A stretch of DNA of 64,000 nt. Origin: Phytophthora sp. 'mugwort'. Its lineage: Eukaryota > Oomycota > Peronosporomycetes > Peronosporales > Peronosporaceae. Location of the stretch: assembly GCA_033558025.1 (NCBI GenBank), contig JAUCEF010000014.1:1984001-2048000 (forward strand), in the 5' to 3' direction. Shown here in pieces: positions 60,700 to 64,000 of the stretch. Under the pieces are notes generated by a model. That model saw nothing but the letters and a program-made list of their open reading frames with translations, was not told where the DNA came from and did not search any database. Every line of letters starts with the position of its first letter. Within the stretch, counting starts at the first letter, position 1. The position numbers were made by a program, and so were the translations under genes.

Positions 60700-63600
60700 G
60701 GGACTGATGGGCGACTTCACTGAAACGAAGGTGGCTGCAGCAATTGGAGCGTCCCACTCCAGGGAATGTCTGCGGCCCGGACAGACTGTAAAATGATTGG
60801 TACCGGGACTTCTCGAGTCTTCTGGTGCCGATACTGATCGTTCTCTTCAACGCGTGGTACCCGAAAGGAGTGGTACCGCCATTCTTTCTGGAAGCAGATA
60901 TATTCTGCCTTAAGAAGAGCGGTGCTGCTCCCAATCCGCTCAATTTTCGCTCGCTTGCACTCCTGAACACATATTACAAGATCCTGACACGCATTCTCGC
61001 CACGCAGACCTTCATGAAAAATTGACATGGATAATTCATCCGAACCAAAACGGGTTTGTACCGTTCAGGACGATATACGCAACATTGGACATATTCGCTG
61101 CTGCTCAGGCAGAGGCAAAGTGGATTCCGGAGCTTGCAGCAGCCTTGGCGCTGGTCCTGGATTTTTGCAAAGCGTGTCATTCCGTCGGCCGGGAATTTCT
61201 GTACGCGATACTGCTATGGCTGGGCTTTCCACCAGAGTTCGTGGCAGTGATGAGAGCGTTGCACAAGGGGACGAGAGTGCGGCTTGTGGCAAATGGGTAT
61301 AGGTTCCGCTGGGTCCGTGTTATCTGCGGCATCAGGCAAGGTGCCCGCTGGCCCCATTGCTGTTCATCTTAGTACTGGAAGCTCTCTATCGCCGGAGTGA
61401 CAAAGTTCCACAGTTGAAGCGCATCACCCTACACAGCAGGGCAGGTACGGCGAACCTAAAATGGGGTGATACGCGGATGATACGGCCTCGTATGTACGGT
61501 CCGCCCCGAGAAATGCCGATCATCATGGACATTACACGCATTTTCGCGCTGGCCTCGGCCCTCAAACTCAACGAAGGCAAAACGCTCGAGATTGCTCTGA
61601 ATCCGGAGTCGAATCACAGCTCGCAGACATTACCATCAGCTCTTCGGCCCCAGGCAACAGACCAACTTTCAAGATATTTCGGGATTCAAGTGGGCAGCAA
61701 CACGGACGTGGACTACACGTGGGAGCTGGCGCACAAACAACTCGTGACCAGACTAGCTCTCGCATCCCAGAAAACGATGACGGTGGATCAGCAAAGCCTC
61801 GTGGTCGCAGCCATAGTCATCCCAATGCTGCTCTACATAGGCCGGCACGAATGGCCGGCGACGACGATAGTGGCGGTTTTCCAGAGGCGAATTCACAACT
61901 TCATTTGGCATGGACCCTTCACGGCAGGACCAGTGAGCGGACGAGCGTGGCTGAACGGGGCCGTGGCTTCCCTGCCACGAAACCACGGTGGTCTGGCGGG
62001 ACCAAACTTGAGTCGAGCTACTAGCACTGGCAGCAGTGAAAGTGGGTCAATGGGCGCTACACTCCACACCGGAAATGCTAATTGTCGGTGACGTGCTGGC
62101 CGACGCGTCAGGACCCGCGGTGGACCGCCAGGTGTATGTCTCGTCAACCATCGTAGCGTCGCACCACAACGGGCTCAGGCTGGACGACGACATCTGGGCA
62201 ACCGGGATTCGCATTTGTACTACGTACGGAGGAGTAGATATGGCACCTTAGAAAGCTGACATGGTGTCAACACTGCACAGCCTGACGTACTTTGATAGAG
62301 GCTTGGTCTTTACCTGGAGTGGACGGCGACTAGTGATAGATACTCAGGAGATCCAAGGGACCCTCAGTCGACAATTCATCAGCGAGGAAGCGCCAGATAT
62401 GGCTCGTTTCGAAGTGAATGAATTGCGTTTTTGACGCTGAAAACGCTTCGTCTCAACGACAGTGACGGCCAAGTGACGAACCCCAACACTCACTTCCGGC
62501 TGCTCAGCCAACTCGGCAGACAACTGAAGGACATAGTCCCCTGGACCTGGTCGACGAGAGGAGATCTGCGCGTCACAGCTTTAACTAGACAGTTCAACGG
62601 GGGCGTACTGCGCCAAATCGGTCGTCTCATGCAGCTACTGGTGCTCAACTTCCCGCAATTATTGCTGTGAGGGAAGCACACGGGGAGAATCCGGTATGCC
62701 ACGAAGACGGACAGTCAGGAACACATCACGTGCTCCTTAATTGCAACTGGGCGCATTGTCAGACATGCTGGCGGGGAGGACGTGTCACTGACGGCTGTCC
62801 AGGTCACGATGCACCAAGAACTGGAGACGCATATGCAACGGGTACTGGGCGACAAGGCGTCGTGGCGAACGTTCATCCGCACCCACGGCTGGCACGAATG
62901 GTATGCTTGTGAGCAGGGCGCTGACGACTGCCAGCCACCAGAACACACTACAAAATAATGCTCACTAAGAGGACTCGAGCCAACGGAACGGCAATTACTA
63001 ACAAGGCGCCGGCGAAGTGGAAGCGCCTCCACAAAAACGCGGCAACTGGACTGCAGCTTTAAAGTGGAGCAGACTGTGCAGAATCGTGGGGTTGATTCCA
63101 TGGGGAGAACAATTATTGTTTCGAGTGAGGTACCATGCGCTCTCCGTCTACAATCCTATCTCGGCTGGGCTTCACTGCCCTCATGTGGAATGCGCACGGC
63201 ATGGCCGAGTGTGCCTACACCATGTGTTTTGGATATGCCCCGCCGCAGGTAGGTTACGAGCCATGTTGATCTCACGATGGACGGCAGCTGGGCTCCGACT
63301 TACCACATACGAGGAGGCAATTTTCTCTTTTTCTCTGGATCATACTCCCAAAGCCATCATGGCGGCGACCGGAAGGGTAATTGCTGACTACGCGGACGAA
63401 GAAAGTGGAGAACTGGGCGACATCATTGAGCGGATCACTGCGCAATGTTGGAGTATCGGAGCAGCTATACCTCCATGCAGTGTGGAGGTGGAGGGTAGCA
63501 CACTTTGATGAACACAATGACGTGTCTCAAGGATATCAAGAAGCAGCCTTTGCAGCACGACTGCGCAGCGGACACGCGAGGATAACTCAGGACGCTGCCA

Positions 63601-64000
63601 TGCACAGGGACAGAGCGAGATTGGGGAAGATTGGACGGATCATTTGCGCGATACTAGGTGACCACGGGCTAGGAGCGCCGTCGACGCCTGTATACACGGC
63701 CACGTGCTATTTGGTGTTTTACGATGGCGGCATCAAAGGGCCATCACTGCCAGGGACCAGCGGGGCGGTGGTCGTCAGAGCGCACATAGTATCTGGACAC
63801 TGCCAGGTGCAATACCCTAGCAGGACAAATTACCCGGGCAGGGTGGAGGTAAGCCAGCATGCAATGCAGCTGGGCTTCTTAGGACTGAGAGTGCGTAACA
63901 CGGCAGAAGAACCAGGGCGAAAAGATTGAAAACACATACTGGACGACGCGTTGGGTGGCAGACGCCGTTGGCTTCGTCACTTGGAAGACGCACCCGAGCG
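60700..64000 (+). mobile_element. Non-LTR retrotransposon (LINE, L1-like RT with C-terminal RNase H), 5'-truncated, runs off the window
   Basis: Plus-strand RT motifs: LKKSGAAPNPLNFRSLALLN followed by TYYKILTRILA, HPNQNGFVPFRTIYATLDIF, ALALVLDFCKACHSVGREFL, ICGIRQGARWPHCCS, and the catalytic box YADD at 61470-61481 in YADDTASYVRS. Downstream is a zf-RVT-like segment (FRVRYHALSVYNPIS, HHVFWICPAAGRLRAMLISR at about 63.1-63.3 kb) and an RNase H start (LVFYDGGIKGPSLPGTSGAV at about 63.7 kb). Endonuclease sequence is absent, as expected for 5' truncation. Frames change around YADD and elsewhere, and a stop follows at 61022, so it is dead. Order RT, zinc domain, RNase H fits L1/I-type LINEs of oomycetes. 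Confidence 0.85.

Noticed and set aside
1..64000. CRISPR arrays, bacterial operons or riboswitches
   Set aside because: No regularly spaced direct repeats with unique spacers were seen, and all evidence points to a eukaryotic genome.

Overview
The window looks like a gene-poor, repeat-rich stretch of an oomycete genome, most probably Phytophthora or a close relative (Peronosporales). The reasons are two secreted proteins of the RxLR effector type, oomycete-style initiator motifs (TCATTC..CAAT) upstream of several genes, tightly packed host genes, and abundant Ty3/gypsy, pogo-like and LINE sequence. Most coding traces are frameshifted or carry stops. Only a few genes look intact.

Layout: 1-800 is a broken Polinton/Maverick-type DNA virus or transposon, with a packaging ATPase on the minus strand and the start of a fibre gene on the plus strand. 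801-11501 is the 3' part of a Ty3/gypsy element: gag zinc knuckles, protease, RT, RNase H, integrase, an antisense ORF 'A', a sense ORF 'B' and a 3' LTR. 12660-15815 is a mirror-image, pol-less relative (B, A, gag). 17284-23470 is the host gene core: a single-pass membrane protein, cysteinyl-tRNA synthetase and an LtaS/sulfatase-like membrane enzyme. 24264-36347 holds decayed host genes and retroelements: a Cys-rich repeat gene, a dynein heavy-chain pseudogene, a PIF1-type helicase, a gypsy gag-pro fragment, and an AAA+ (CbbX-like) gene split by a solo LTR. 36406-40947 is three DNA transposons placed end to end: pogo(+), pogo(-) and a foldback MITE. 41290-44464 is an RxLR-type effector cluster. 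46238-48640 is a gypsy 5' LTR plus gag. 48641-60166 is the main body of a Polinton-like element: a tail-fibre protein with an S74-type chaperone domain, integrase, protein-primed-type DNA polymerase B and several unassigned ORFs. 60700-64000 is a LINE that runs off the window.

The most striking structural point is that the two Polinton pieces and the two gypsy pieces fit together reciprocally. At 800/801 a fibre gene runs into the middle of gag, and at 48640/48641 gag runs into the fibre gene. The gag reading frame continues from 48640 to 801, and the fibre repeat at 740-800 continues naturally at 48646. The 47.8 kb between the junctions behaves like a circle, opened inside gag, that carries one complete gypsy element (5' LTR at 46238, 3' LTR at 11501) plus host genes, inserted into the fibre gene of a Polinton. 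An assembly error must be excluded before this is believed.

All calls come from reading the sequence by eye; no searches were run. Domain names rest on recognised motifs. Exact boundaries of decayed elements are approximate.
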